Source of the DNA: Dyadobacter sediminis
GTDB lineage: Bacteria > Bacteroidota > Bacteroidia > Cytophagales > Spirosomataceae
DNA length: 64,000 bases
Assembly: GCF_005860765.1 (NCBI RefSeq)
Contig: NZ_VCEI01000030.1
Coordinates: forward strand, 248,001-312,000
Direction: 5' to 3'
The notes under the pieces are model-generated. The model was not told the DNA's origin, ran no database searches, and saw only the letters and a program-made list of their open reading frames with translations. The translations under genes were made by a program, and so were the position numbers. This document shows positions 8,667 through 16,537 of this stretch, in pieces. How positions within the stretch are numbered: the first letter of the stretch is position 1; each line of letters starts with the position of its first letter.

Positions 8667-8690
8667 CCCATTCCAAAAATTACGTGAAAG

Positions 8691-8927
8691 ATGAACAAAA
8701 CACACACTCCCGAGTCGCACGACTCGTTGTATCTGGCTTATGGCCAACAAGTAAAAACTTTGCTTGAAATGAGCAGTCCGGCTGAAATGGCTGAAAACCT
8801 TTGGGAAATTTACAGTGGCTTTGTTAATTCTGAAAAGGTAAACGGCTACAATCCCCGCCAAGCCGACCTCTTTCTGACATTCAGGGAACTGATGCTATTT
8901 TGCCAGCGGATTCAGGCAATGAAGTAA
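8691..8927 (+). CDS. Small unknown 78-aa protein of the cassette
   Basis: A 78-residue, probably helical soluble protein (SLYLAYGQQVKTLLEMSSPAEMAENLWEI and a C-terminal FRELMLFCQRIQAMK). I do not recognise a family. There is no signal peptide, membrane segment or metal motif. It is the only intact ORF of the repeat array and follows RNA copy 3 after about 25 bases, with no intervening promoter evident, so its expression probably depends on readthrough of that hairpin. A degraded relative lies after copy 1, which supports its being a real, duplicated gene. It ends just before a strong bidirectional terminator. Confidence 0.65.
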   Translation: MNKTHTPESHDSLYLAYGQQVKTLLEMSSPAEMAENLWEIYSGFVNSEKVNGYNPRQADLFLTFRELMLFCQRIQAMK

Positions 8928-8971
8928 CAAGTCAGAAATATTTTACCAAGTTATTTGATTGATTAAAACAC

Positions 8972-9014
8972 AAAAAAAGCCTTTGCTATGATTCCCATAA
9001 CAAAGGCTTTTTTT
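8972..9014. terminator. Bidirectional terminator
   Basis: Perfect 14-bp stem with A-tract/T-tract ends: left arm 8972-8985 ends in GCCTTTG, right arm CAAAGGC plus seven Ts ends at 9014; the loop holds a further TATG/CATA pairing. It serves both the rightward 78-aa gene and the leftward M48 protease gene. Confidence 0.9.
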
Positions 9015-9032
9015 GGCTTAATGCCTGTTTAC

Positions 9033-10511
9033 TTATTTACTCAACGTCTTGATCAGCATTCCTTTGGTTACTTTGGCGGATAAATCCATGCCGTTAATAA
9101 TTGCAAGTTCATCCAAGCGGTTATCCTGCTGGCCGTTGTCTTTCAATGCATCCCGCAAAGTTCCGTCGCGCTGCACCGATTTGACCCGGATGCGGTCCGG
9201 TTTTCTGCCCAGAATATTCTGGTCGGAAACCGATTTGAAGCCTTGCGCGACAGACTGAAACTGATTTAAATTATTGTTAAAATCGCCGACTGCCGAAACG
9301 CCATGAATGGCATAAATATTTCCTCCGTACTGAATAAGCCAGCTTGCAACCTGAATCGCACTTGCCGCAGCCTGCGCTGCTTGCGCCTGTCCGCTTTCCG
9401 ACTGTGCTGCCTGCTTTGAAATCATTACAATGGCCGGATTGCCGTTGATCGTCGTTTTATTATTTTCCAAAACCTGCAGACTGAAATTTTTGACTGTTGC
9501 CTGTGCTGCTGCCTCGAGTGATTTTCCTTCGGCCATCATGAACATCATCATGGATTTTCCATCTTTTGCAGCCATTTGAAACTGAGACGGCGTATTTTCA
9601 TATTGCCATCCACTTGGCACCGGAAACTGCAATTTCAACTCGGGATGATAAAAAACGTTGTTTTCAACAAAACCCTGTTTCGGATCTTCACCGTAAATAA
9701 TGCCGTCTATTTTACGGAGATATGCGTCGCGGTTTACATTGTATTTGGCCGGATGCTCCGTTTGATATTGTGTGGCCAATTTCTCAACCTTGTTCATCCT
9801 GTCGCCCGGATCCGGGTGCGTAGACTGGAAAGTTGGAATGCTTTGTCCGCTTTTTTCACTCAGCTTTTTCAGTGTTCCAAAAAAGTCGGCCATCTGGTGT
9901 GCGTCGTAACCGATTTTGCTGGAATATTCCACACCTATTTTGTCCGATTCTGTCTCATGATCGCGGCTGTAACTCAGCATTAACAAGCCAAGTGCCTGCT
10001 GCGACTGATCGGCAAGACCTCTTACTGTTTCGGAAAGCACCATTCCGGCCATTAATCCGACTTGCCCCAATATTTGCGAAGTTTGCTGACGTGCCGAATG
10101 GCGTGCCGTAATGTGTCCGATTTCGTGGCCGAGTACGCCTGCAAATTCGGCTTCATTATTGAAATGCGCCATAATACCCCTTGTAAAGTATACGTAACCG
10201 CCGGGCACGGCAAAAGCATTTACAACCGGAGAATCAACAATAAAGAATTGATAAGGAAGATCGGGCCGATGAGAAATTTTGGTCATTGCCTTTCCCTTTT
10301 CATTAATAAAAGCCTGCAGGTTTTTGTCATCATAAATGCCCATTGTGGCCACTACGGAGGGATGCGATTCCGCTCCAAGTGCAATTTCTTTTTCTTTCGA
10401 CATAAAAATAAGTTCCTTTTTTCCTGTCACCGGATTTTTGGAACAGCCTGTCAGAAAGCCTGCAGCTACTATAAAGCTTGTAATAATGTGCAGTTGAAAT
10501 TTTATTTTCAT
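9033..10511 (-). CDS. M48 family zinc metalloprotease lipoprotein
   Basis: A 492-residue envelope protease, probably involved in quality control of outer-membrane or periplasmic proteins like BepA/LoiP. An N-terminal lipoprotein signal ends in FLTGC (Cys23). The M48 catalytic motif HEIGH is at 129-133, followed by ARHS and the third zinc ligand region (RDHETESDKIG). The C-terminal half contains a beta-rich domain (HPELKLQFPVPSGWQYENTP) and ends with a LysM-like segment (LAIINGMDLSAKVTKGMLIKTL), which may contact peptidoglycan. It is transcribed alone, away from the acyltransferase gene, and shares the terminator at 8972-9014. Confidence 0.92.
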   Translation of the reverse strand: MKIKFQLHIITSFIVAAGFLTGCSKNPVTGKKELIFMSKEKEIALGAESHPSVVATMGIYDDKNLQAFINEKGKAMTKISHRPDLPYQFFIVDSPVVNAFAVPGGYVYFTRGIMAHFNNEAEFAGVLGHEIGHITARHSARQQTSQILGQVGLMAGMVLSETVRGLADQSQQALGLLMLSYSRDHETESDKIGVEYSSKIGYDAHQMADFFGTLKKLSEKSGQSIPTFQSTHPDPGDRMNKVEKLATQYQTEHPAKYNVNRDAYLRKIDGIIYGEDPKQGFVENNVFYHPELKLQFPVPSGWQYENTPSQFQMAAKDGKSMMMFMMAEGKSLEAAAQATVKNFSLQVLENNKTTINGNPAIVMISKQAAQSESGQAQAAQAAASAIQVASWLIQYGGNIYAIHGVSAVGDFNNNLNQFQSVAQGFKSVSDQNILGRKPDRIRVKSVQRDGTLRDALKDNGQQDNRLDELAIINGMDLSAKVTKGMLIKTLSK

Positions 10512-10727
10512 AAAACAGAAAATCGAATGTTACTAAGGAGATATAAACTAAAAATCATAAGGAATTCTACGAAAGAATCATGCCAAATTAAGCAGAGATT
10601 TGTACCCGTGTGGTGATGCAAAAAATATATTTACATTAACTGTGCTTATTACATAAATTACGCCGGAATAGTACGCAAATTTTCTTTTCAAAACGAAGTT
10701 GCCGTTCAGCAGGAAAGCTGAAAATAC

Positions 10728-11555
10728 ATGTACACTATGAATTCTAAAAAAAGTAATTACAGTCTTTTACCGTCATGGCTGGTCGGGCTTGACTTTTTGG
10801 GCATTTTTGAAAAAGATCCTTTTGGCAATTATCTGATCATAAAAAGGTTTTTCATCTTTGTTCTGGGCTGGTTTACTTATTATCGCTACACGGCTGTCAA
10901 CAAAATCAGGATCATCGGCAGCGATCAATTGCTGGACCTTCCGGATCACGGCGTGCTTTTTCTTTCCAACCATCAGACTTACTTTGCCGATGTAATTGCT
11001 TTTTACCATATTTTCTGCGCGGCCAAATGGGGTTACAAAGATACGATTTCACCTCCTTTTTATCTTTTTTCTCCACGTGCAAGATGCTATTACGTTGCCG
11101 CTTCAGAAACAATGAAAGGCGGAATTTTGCCAAGATTGTTCAGCATGGGCGGCGCCATCACGATTGAACGTTCGTGGCGCGCCAACGGAGAAAATGTACA
11201 AAGGCAACTCGACAATTCCGCACAGGACCGAATCGGGCTCGGACTCGGGCATGGCTGGGTAATCAGTTTTCCGCAGGGTACGACCAAACCTTTTGCGCCC
11301 GTCCGGAAAGGAACCGCGCATCTTATCAAGGAACATCAGCCTATCGTTATTCCGGTTGTGATCAATGGTTTCAGACGTGCGTTTGACAAAAAAGGATTGC
11401 GATTCAAGAAACGAAATACAAAGTTGACGGTTCAGTTTAAAGCACCGATGCATTTTCTGCCGGACGAATCTGTTGAGAGCATGATCGAACGGATTACAAA
11501 AGCCATTGAGCAGGAAGCGCCCGGAGAAGGAACGGCTGCAGCTTCCGCATCCTGA
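10728..11555 (+). CDS. PlsC-like 1-acylglycerol-3-phosphate acyltransferase
   Basis: Membrane-associated acyltransferase of phospholipid or lipid assembly. The 275 residues contain the catalytic NHxxxxD block (NHQTYFAD, 81-88) and the substrate block FPQGT (181-185, usually FPEGT). A hydrophobic segment lies at about 40-52. The Q for E change in block III is tolerated in some family members. ATG at 10728 is used; a second in-frame ATG at 10737 is possible. The next gene starts 30 bases downstream on the same strand, so the two may be cotranscribed. The exact acyl acceptor cannot be told. Confidence 0.85.
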   Translation: MYTMNSKKSNYSLLPSWLVGLDFLGIFEKDPFGNYLIIKRFFIFVLGWFTYYRYTAVNKIRIIGSDQLLDLPDHGVLFLSNHQTYFADVIAFYHIFCAAKWGYKDTISPPFYLFSPRARCYYVAASETMKGGILPRLFSMGGAITIERSWRANGENVQRQLDNSAQDRIGLGLGHGWVISFPQGTTKPFAPVRKGTAHLIKEHQPIVIPVVINGFRRAFDKKGLRFKKRNTKLTVQFKAPMHFLPDESVESMIERITKAIEQEAPGEGTAAASAS

Positions 11556-11584
11556 CATGGTATGCTTTTTTAAAGTACTCTTTT

Positions 11585-12499
11585 ATGCGCAAAAAAGTAT
11601 TGATAACAGGCGGAACCGGTGTAATCGGCAAACGTCTTACTGAACTTCTTCTTGAAAAAAACTACGACGTTGCTTATCTGAGCCGGAAAAAGAAGGCTAT
11701 AAAGTTTGTTCAGGTTTTTGAATGGGACGTTGCAAAAGGATATATAGAAGAAAATGCGCTGGAAAATACCGACTTTCTGATCCATCTTGCCGGAGCAGGC
11801 GTTGCGGACGAACGCTGGACTGAAGAGCGCAAAAAAATCATTGTTTCCAGCCGTACTGACAGTATTTTATTAATTGCGCAAAAAATAAAGGAAAAAAACA
11901 TAAAACCCACTGCTTTTATATCTGCATCCGGAAGCAGTTATTACGGTGAAGACAGCGGCGATGTCCGGAATACGGAAGATTCTCCCGCTGGCAACGACTT
12001 TCTTTCTCACGTTACTATAGAATGGGAAAAAGCGGCGGATGCGGTTGCAAAACTCGGTATCCGAACCGTAAAATTAAGAACCGGCATTGTACTAAGCATG
12101 GACGGCGGGGCAATCCCGAAAATGGCATCACCCGCCCGGCTCGGATTTGGTGCGCCGCTGGGTTCGGGCAAGCAATGGGTTCCGTGGATTCACATTGACG
12201 ACATTTGCCGGATGTATATCCATGCCATGGAAAATGATAGCTGGAACGACACCTACAATGCAGTTGCCAACCCGCCTGTTACGAACAAGGAACTCACCAA
12301 ACAAATATGCATTGCACTCGGCAAGCCGCAATGGCTGCCCAATGTGCCGGCATTTGCATTAAGAATGGCTTTCGGAGAAATGGCGAATGTGGTGCTTGGC
12401 AGCAGTTATCTTGTAAACAAACGCATTGCCGAAGAAACCGGTTTTCAATATAAATATCCCGATCTTCCCGAAGCTCTGAAAGAAGTATTCAGCAAGTAA
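11585..12499 (+). CDS. TIGR01777/SDR39U family NAD(P)-binding protein
   Basis: A 304-residue atypical short-chain dehydrogenase of the YfcH/SDR39U1 family. The dinucleotide-binding loop is ITGGTGVIGKRL at the N-terminus; SASGSSYYG contains the Tyr of the active-site region, and the C-terminal DUF1731-like segment (VPAFALRMAFGEMANVVLGS) is present. The physiological substrate is unknown; older annotations as a cell-division inhibitor are not supported by the sequence. It faces the M61 peptidase gene tail to tail with 14 bases between the stops. Confidence 0.88.
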   Translation: MRKKVLITGGTGVIGKRLTELLLEKNYDVAYLSRKKKAIKFVQVFEWDVAKGYIEENALENTDFLIHLAGAGVADERWTEERKKIIVSSRTDSILLIAQKIKEKNIKPTAFISASGSSYYGEDSGDVRNTEDSPAGNDFLSHVTIEWEKAADAVAKLGIRTVKLRTGIVLSMDGGAIPKMASPARLGFGAPLGSGKQWVPWIHIDDICRMYIHAMENDSWNDTYNAVANPPVTNKELTKQICIALGKPQWLPNVPAFALRMAFGEMANVVLGSSYLVNKRIAEETGFQYKYPDLPEALKEVFSK

Positions 12500-12513
12500 A
12501 TCCAGAAAAACTT

Positions 12514-13980
12514 TTATTCTTCAGATTCAAAAACCTGAACGGACGAAAGCCATTTATCCCTTTGTGCTTTGCCGTGAAGATCTTCAGATACATGCAACTG
12601 AACAAGGCTATCTTCAGAAACGGACATGTGCATCCCGACAAATTCTAGTGCTTCGTTCAATCTGGTTTCAAGCGGCTCGCTGGTGAAAATACAGTCATTC
12701 CAGTACCATTCCAGTGATTCTGCGGCAACTTCTTCAGCTATATCCTTATAATCCTGCAACGAATACCCGATAAAAGGCTTGCCAAAACGAACCCATAACA
12801 AGCGTATCACATTGTCAATGGATTGCCTGTGATCCGATATTTTTCTCAGGTAAAGATCAAGAATCAGTGCAGCCAGCGCACCTTTGTGATATACCGAAAC
12901 TTTGCGGTCCGGAATGCCTTTTTCATAGCCGTCCAGCCATAAGTCAAAGGAAGAATCAGCAAGCGACTGCGTGGCATTTGCGCTGTTTTCAAAATGCCTT
13001 TTCATATATACTTCCAGTTCCATCAGATAAGCTTCCTCATCGAAAACACCGGCCCGTTTCAGAAAAAGATCGCCGTAATACGTTGTGCAGCCTTCTGCGA
13101 CAAAACACGTCCGGAAATAATTTTCTTTTGTAAAATCGTATGGTAAAAGTTCTTTCGGACGAATTCGGATGATATTCCAGGCATGAAACAACTCGTGCGA
13201 ACTTACTCCGAGCAGATCGGTATACATGCCTTCGCCTTCATCATCGGGCCCGAGAACGATCATGGTGGAATTGTGATGTTCCACGCCGTGATAAAATGCC
13301 GTTGGTAAAATGAGGTTCAGAAAATGATATTCAGTTTCAGGAAATTCGCCCATAGTAGCAATCTGTTCGGCAGAAAAACGCCGAAAATCGTGCTCGATGC
13401 GTTTCCAGTCCGGACGGATATTCCCGTGCATCCAGACCATAAAACGGACATTTTCAACCTGATATTCACATTTTTGTAAACTTTGAGAGGCCAATAACGG
13501 GCTGTCTACAAGTTCATAGAAATCTTTGGCAAAAAGCCTGTTTTTACCTTTTAAAGACAAGCCGCAGGCAATGGTATAATTTTCAGGCAAATCAAGGTCA
13601 ATTGTATAAGCCTCCGAAATGCGGCTTTCCGTGTACATGCAGAAATTGATGAAGTTCAAGTACCAGAGTTCTTCATCCACATAACTGGTTCCGGCATTTC
13701 TTACATTGGCATAGTACGTATACCGGATTTGGATTTCATTTTCACCTTCCGTTCCAACCCGCCAGCGGTCTTTGGTTACCTTGTATAAATCGCATTTCCG
13801 GCCTGTTGCGGAAACTGCTTCAATAAATTGAATATTTTTGGCAAAGTTCTGAATTTCGTACCGGCCCGGCCTCCACGCAGGCAGCTGAACTTCAATATAG
13901 TCTGTTTCAATGCGTGTGATCGTATAAATGATATGCAATAAACGGCTTTGCGGATCGGGTACGGAAATGGAGTAATGCAT
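12514..13980 (-). CDS. M61 family (glycyl aminopeptidase-like) peptidase
   Basis: A 488-residue zinc peptidase. The N-terminal beta domain (YSISVPDPQSRLLHI, PAWRPGRYEIQNFA) is typical of M61. The catalytic motif HELFH is at 262-266 and the downstream Glu ligand lies in FVAEGCTTYYGD. Family members cleave N-terminal glycine or alanine from peptides. The usual C-terminal PDZ domain is missing, since the protein stops at 488 rather than about 600 residues. No convincing signal peptide is seen, unlike many relatives, so location is uncertain. Confidence 0.88.
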   Translation of the reverse strand: MHYSISVPDPQSRLLHIIYTITRIETDYIEVQLPAWRPGRYEIQNFAKNIQFIEAVSATGRKCDLYKVTKDRWRVGTEGENEIQIRYTYYANVRNAGTSYVDEELWYLNFINFCMYTESRISEAYTIDLDLPENYTIACGLSLKGKNRLFAKDFYELVDSPLLASQSLQKCEYQVENVRFMVWMHGNIRPDWKRIEHDFRRFSAEQIATMGEFPETEYHFLNLILPTAFYHGVEHHNSTMIVLGPDDEGEGMYTDLLGVSSHELFHAWNIIRIRPKELLPYDFTKENYFRTCFVAEGCTTYYGDLFLKRAGVFDEEAYLMELEVYMKRHFENSANATQSLADSSFDLWLDGYEKGIPDRKVSVYHKGALAALILDLYLRKISDHRQSIDNVIRLLWVRFGKPFIGYSLQDYKDIAEEVAAESLEWYWNDCIFTSEPLETRLNEALEFVGMHMSVSEDSLVQLHVSEDLHGKAQRDKWLSSVQVFESEE

Positions 13981-14086
13981 AAATTTGATAGGTTACAGAA
14001 GCAACAAGAAAGCACAGTTCACAGATAAACCAAAATTCCGGATTTCTACGTTACTAGTTGCAATAGTATAAATAAACGCTTTTTAG

Positions 14087-14734
14087 ATGAAAAATAAAAT
14101 CCTACTGCTTTGTACGATGCTGCTTACGGCTGTCGCATGCCCGTCCTTAATGGCGCAGAACGATGATTATTATCGCCCGGATTCACTCCGGAATGACAAT
14201 CCGCAGGAAACAGAGGAAAGACCGGTTCAAACTCCGAAACCGGTTGAGAAGAAGAAAGACGTGGATTTCAGTCAACTGCCGTTTCTTGAACGTCTGAGAC
14301 TGGGCGGGAGCTTCGGTTTAAGCCTTGGAACGGTTACCAACATCAATCTTTCGCCCATGGCCGGTTATGAACTGACAGAAAAGCTGATTGTCGGGCTGGG
14401 ACCTACGCTGATGTATTTCCGGTATAAATATTATGATATCAATACGGCATATTACGGCGGACGGGGATTTTTGATGTATGCTGTTATTCCGAAGATCAAA
14501 GTGATTGCTGAATTTGAAGCATTGAATGTGGAAGGCTCTTATCAGAAACGGCAGTGGCTTGCTTCTCCGATGGCCGGCGCGGCTTATTCCCTGCCGATCG
14601 GCGGACGGTTTATCAAAGAAGTCCATTTTACAGGATTATATAATTTCAGCTACAACAATCAGATTGATCCGTACAGCCGGCAGAACCTTTCACCTTACGG
14701 AAGTCCGTTTGTTTTTCGGGTAACTTTTCTGTAA
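14087..14734 (+). CDS. Small outer-membrane beta-barrel-like protein
   Basis: A 215-residue exported protein with a signal peptide (MKNKILLLCTMLLTAVACPSLMAQ), a charged linker (about 25-65: RPVQTPKPVEKKKD), and an amphipathic beta-strand region with aromatic girdles ending in FVFRVTFL, as expected of an eight-strand barrel. I do not recognise a specific family. An alternative lipoprotein reading (AVAC at about 15-18) is possible but less likely given the later SLMAQ cleavage site. Confidence 0.7.
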   Translation: MKNKILLLCTMLLTAVACPSLMAQNDDYYRPDSLRNDNPQETEERPVQTPKPVEKKKDVDFSQLPFLERLRLGGSFGLSLGTVTNINLSPMAGYELTEKLIVGLGPTLMYFRYKYYDINTAYYGGRGFLMYAVIPKIKVIAEFEALNVEGSYQKRQWLASPMAGAAYSLPIGGRFIKEVHFTGLYNFSYNNQIDPYSRQNLSPYGSPFVFRVTFL

Positions 14735-14848
14735 ATCCTCTTTTTATCAGATATTCCGCAGATTACGGCCATTGCGCCGGTGGTTTGATTTTTTAGTTCC
14801 AATTGAAATCTTTGCGACAAAGCAAAACTGAGTATTTAAACAACCATT

Positions 14849-15481
14849 ATGGAAAATCCCGTATTAATTTTTGGCGCAGGAGATCTCGGCGTTCAGGCGC
14901 TGGATATATTCAGACGTAACAACGTGCTGGTATACGGTCTCTTGGACGACCACAAAGAACTGCACGGAAAAGAGTTTGGTGACACCAGTGTTCTCGGAAA
15001 TACAGATGATCCCGGATTTCTGAATATTATCGGATCAAAATGCGAGGCTTTTGTGGCTATTGGCGAGCGTTCCGTGCGGGAACGGCTTGTGGAAACGCTG
15101 CTGGAAGAATGCAAGAAAATGCCTGTTAACGCCATTCACGACACCGCTACCATTTCAGAAATGTCTTCCATCGGACATGGAAACCTGATTGCTGCAAGAG
15201 TTACAATCGGGGCAAGATCCGTAATCGGACATCATTGCCTTGTACAAACAGCCTCGGTTATAGACACTTCCGTTCTGATCGGCGATTATGTCACAATTGG
15301 AACCGGAGCACTGATTAACGATCGTGTAAGATTGGGCGACGGCGCTTTTGTAGGTTCAGGCGCAGTAATTGTGGCCGGCATTGAAATCGGGAAAAACGCC
15401 AGAATCGGCGCGGGTTCCGTTGTTGTTGAAAATGTTCCGGCCGGCGCAACTTACTTCGGCAATCCCGCTAGGAAGATCTGA
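14849..15481 (+). CDS. NeuD-like hexapeptide-repeat acetyltransferase
   Basis: A 210-residue left-handed beta-helix acyltransferase. An N-terminal Rossmann-like PglD/NeuD domain (LIFGAGDLGVQALDIF) is followed from about residue 90 by hexapeptide repeats (ISEMSSIGHGNLIAARVTIG, VGSGAVIVAGIEIG) and ends with FGNPARKI, the usual closing motif. Such enzymes O- or N-acetylate nucleotide sugars or glycans. No sugar biosynthesis genes are adjacent, so the substrate is unknown. It precedes the yceD promoter by about 50 bases. Confidence 0.85.
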   Translation: MENPVLIFGAGDLGVQALDIFRRNNVLVYGLLDDHKELHGKEFGDTSVLGNTDDPGFLNIIGSKCEAFVAIGERSVRERLVETLLEECKKMPVNAIHDTATISEMSSIGHGNLIAARVTIGARSVIGHHCLVQTASVIDTSVLIGDYVTIGTGALINDRVRLGDGAFVGSGAVIVAGIEIGKNARIGAGSVVVENVPAGATYFGNPARKI

Positions 15482-15527
15482 AGCCAATAAAATTTATCCA
15501 TAGTTTTTTTATTAAATCGAAAGACAT

Positions 15528-15535
15528 TACCTTTG
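15528..15535 (+). promoter_or_regulatory. -7 box of the yceD-rpmF operon
   Basis: TACCTTTG matches TAnnTTTG exactly, with a T-run (15504-15510) about 18 bases upstream in the -33 position. Transcription would start near 15541-15543, which bears on the choice of the yceD start codon. Confidence 0.65.
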
Positions 15536-15543
15536 CAATCCTT

Positions 15544-16110
15544 TTGACAGAAAAAGTGAAAGAGCTAAGTAAATACAACATAGACATTTACGGTTTGGAG
15601 GACAAACAGTATGAATATGACATGGAATCCGGCGATGCTTTTTTTCAGGAACTGGACCAGGACCTGATCGAGCACGGACATTTCAAAACGCATATTGTTC
15701 TCAACAAATCGGCGACCATGATCCAACTCAACTTTCATACGGAAGGAGTTTTGACCTTGATTTGTGACCGGAGCCTTGAACTGTTTGAAGAACCGATTGA
15801 CACAAATGAAAGGATCATTCTGAAATTCGGTGATCATGATGAAGAGCTTACGGAAGAAATCGAGATTATAAACAGGAATACAACGAGGATAAACGTAGCG
15901 CGTTATCTTTTTGATTTTATAGCCTTGTCGCTTCCGATAAAAAAAATACATCCGAGCCTTCGCACGGAAGAAGACGAAGCAGATCTGCTGGATGATGAAG
16001 ACGGCATTCTGGTTTATTCTTCAGATACTTCTGAGGATGATGTGGAAGAAGAGGAAGAAAAGATTGATCCACGCTGGGAAGCATTAAAAAAGCTGAAAGG
16101 CGATCATTAA
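15544..16110 (+). CDS. yceD: YceD/DUF177 family protein
   Basis: A 188-residue (maximum) acidic protein of the YceD family, whose gene usually precedes rpmF; it has been linked to 23S rRNA maturation in plants and bacteria. Core features are GDAFFQELDQDLIEHG, the LICDRSLELFEEPI strand (the position of the CxRCL motif, here without the second Cys) and a long acidic C-terminus. The frame opens with TTG at 15544; an in-frame GTG lies at 15556. With the promoter -7 box ending at 15535, the TTG would be leaderless, so GTG at 15556 (184 residues) is at least as likely. Confidence 0.85.
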   Translation: MTEKVKELSKYNIDIYGLEDKQYEYDMESGDAFFQELDQDLIEHGHFKTHIVLNKSATMIQLNFHTEGVLTLICDRSLELFEEPIDTNERIILKFGDHDEELTEEIEIINRNTTRINVARYLFDFIALSLPIKKIHPSLRTEEDEADLLDDEDGILVYSSDTSEDDVEEEEEKIDPRWEALKKLKGDH

Positions 16111-16210
16111 TAAAACAAGTTGCATGTTAAATCAGGCTTAAAACATTCTGAAGTCTTCTTTAACAATAAAAGATTTACAATAAAATAAACAATACAGAAC
16201 ATAAAGTATC

Positions 16211-16405
16211 ATGGCACATCCTAAGCGGAGACATTCCACTTCCCGTCGCGATTCGCGCAGAGCGCATGACTTCCTTACCGGAAAGCAACTAGCTACAGAC
16301 TCATCAACAGGTGAAATTCACCAGCTCCACCGTGCACACGTTCACGAAGGAAACTTGGTTTACAGAGGTAAAGTTGTAGTTGAGAACTATACGAAAACGG
16401 TTTAG
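16211..16405 (+). CDS. rpmF: 50S ribosomal protein L32
   Basis: A 64-residue basic protein of the large subunit. MAHPKRRHSTSRRDSRRAHD is the standard L32 N-terminus. The zinc-binding Cys pairs found in many L32 proteins are absent, so this is the zinc-free form. The gene follows yceD by about 100 bases and is followed by a strong terminator at 16426-16470. Confidence 0.95.
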   Translation: MAHPKRRHSTSRRDSRRAHDFLTGKQLATDSSTGEIHQLHRAHVHEGNLVYRGKVVVENYTKTV

Positions 16406-16425
16406 TTTCAGTCGATGAGCATATC

Positions 16426-16470
16426 AATTTCGCAGCAGCCGTATAAAAGTTGTTGCGAAATTCTTTTTTA
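16426..16470 (+). terminator. Rho-independent terminator after rpmF
   Basis: Stem AATTTCGCAGCAGC (16426-16439) with GTTGTTGCGAAATT (16449-16462), two G-T wobbles, 9-nt loop, followed by CTTTTTTA. It separates rpmF from plsX, so part of plsX transcription must come from readthrough or a local promoter. Confidence 0.85.
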
Positions 16471-16537
16471 CTACGGTACATCTGCTAAATTTACACCTTC
16501 GATTTCTAACTTATTTGTCTAAAATAACAGCGTGTAA

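Larger units (their letters stand above)
7868..8690 (+). repeat. Three tandem ~295-bp cassettes
   Basis: The leader ATGs of the three units lie at 7968, 8263 and 8561, a period of 295 and 298 bases. Each unit contains, in order: CTTATCCAAA; TTTCMAYTTGCAT; a block centred on GAATATTCGCATTCC; a short ORF starting ATGAAAAATCT; the RNA core; and a downstream tail of about 90-100 bases. The tails differ: after unit 1 a decayed piece of the 78-aa ORF, after unit 2 unrelated sequence, after unit 3 the intact 78-aa ORF. No flanking target-site duplication or transposase was found. The 870-bp gap between the DUF488 gene and the 78-aa gene is fully occupied by this array. Confidence 0.85.

Noticed and set aside
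7868..8690. CRISPR array or retron
   Set aside because: The unit is ~295 bp with no short constant repeat/spacer pattern, no cas genes, and no reverse transcriptase is present.
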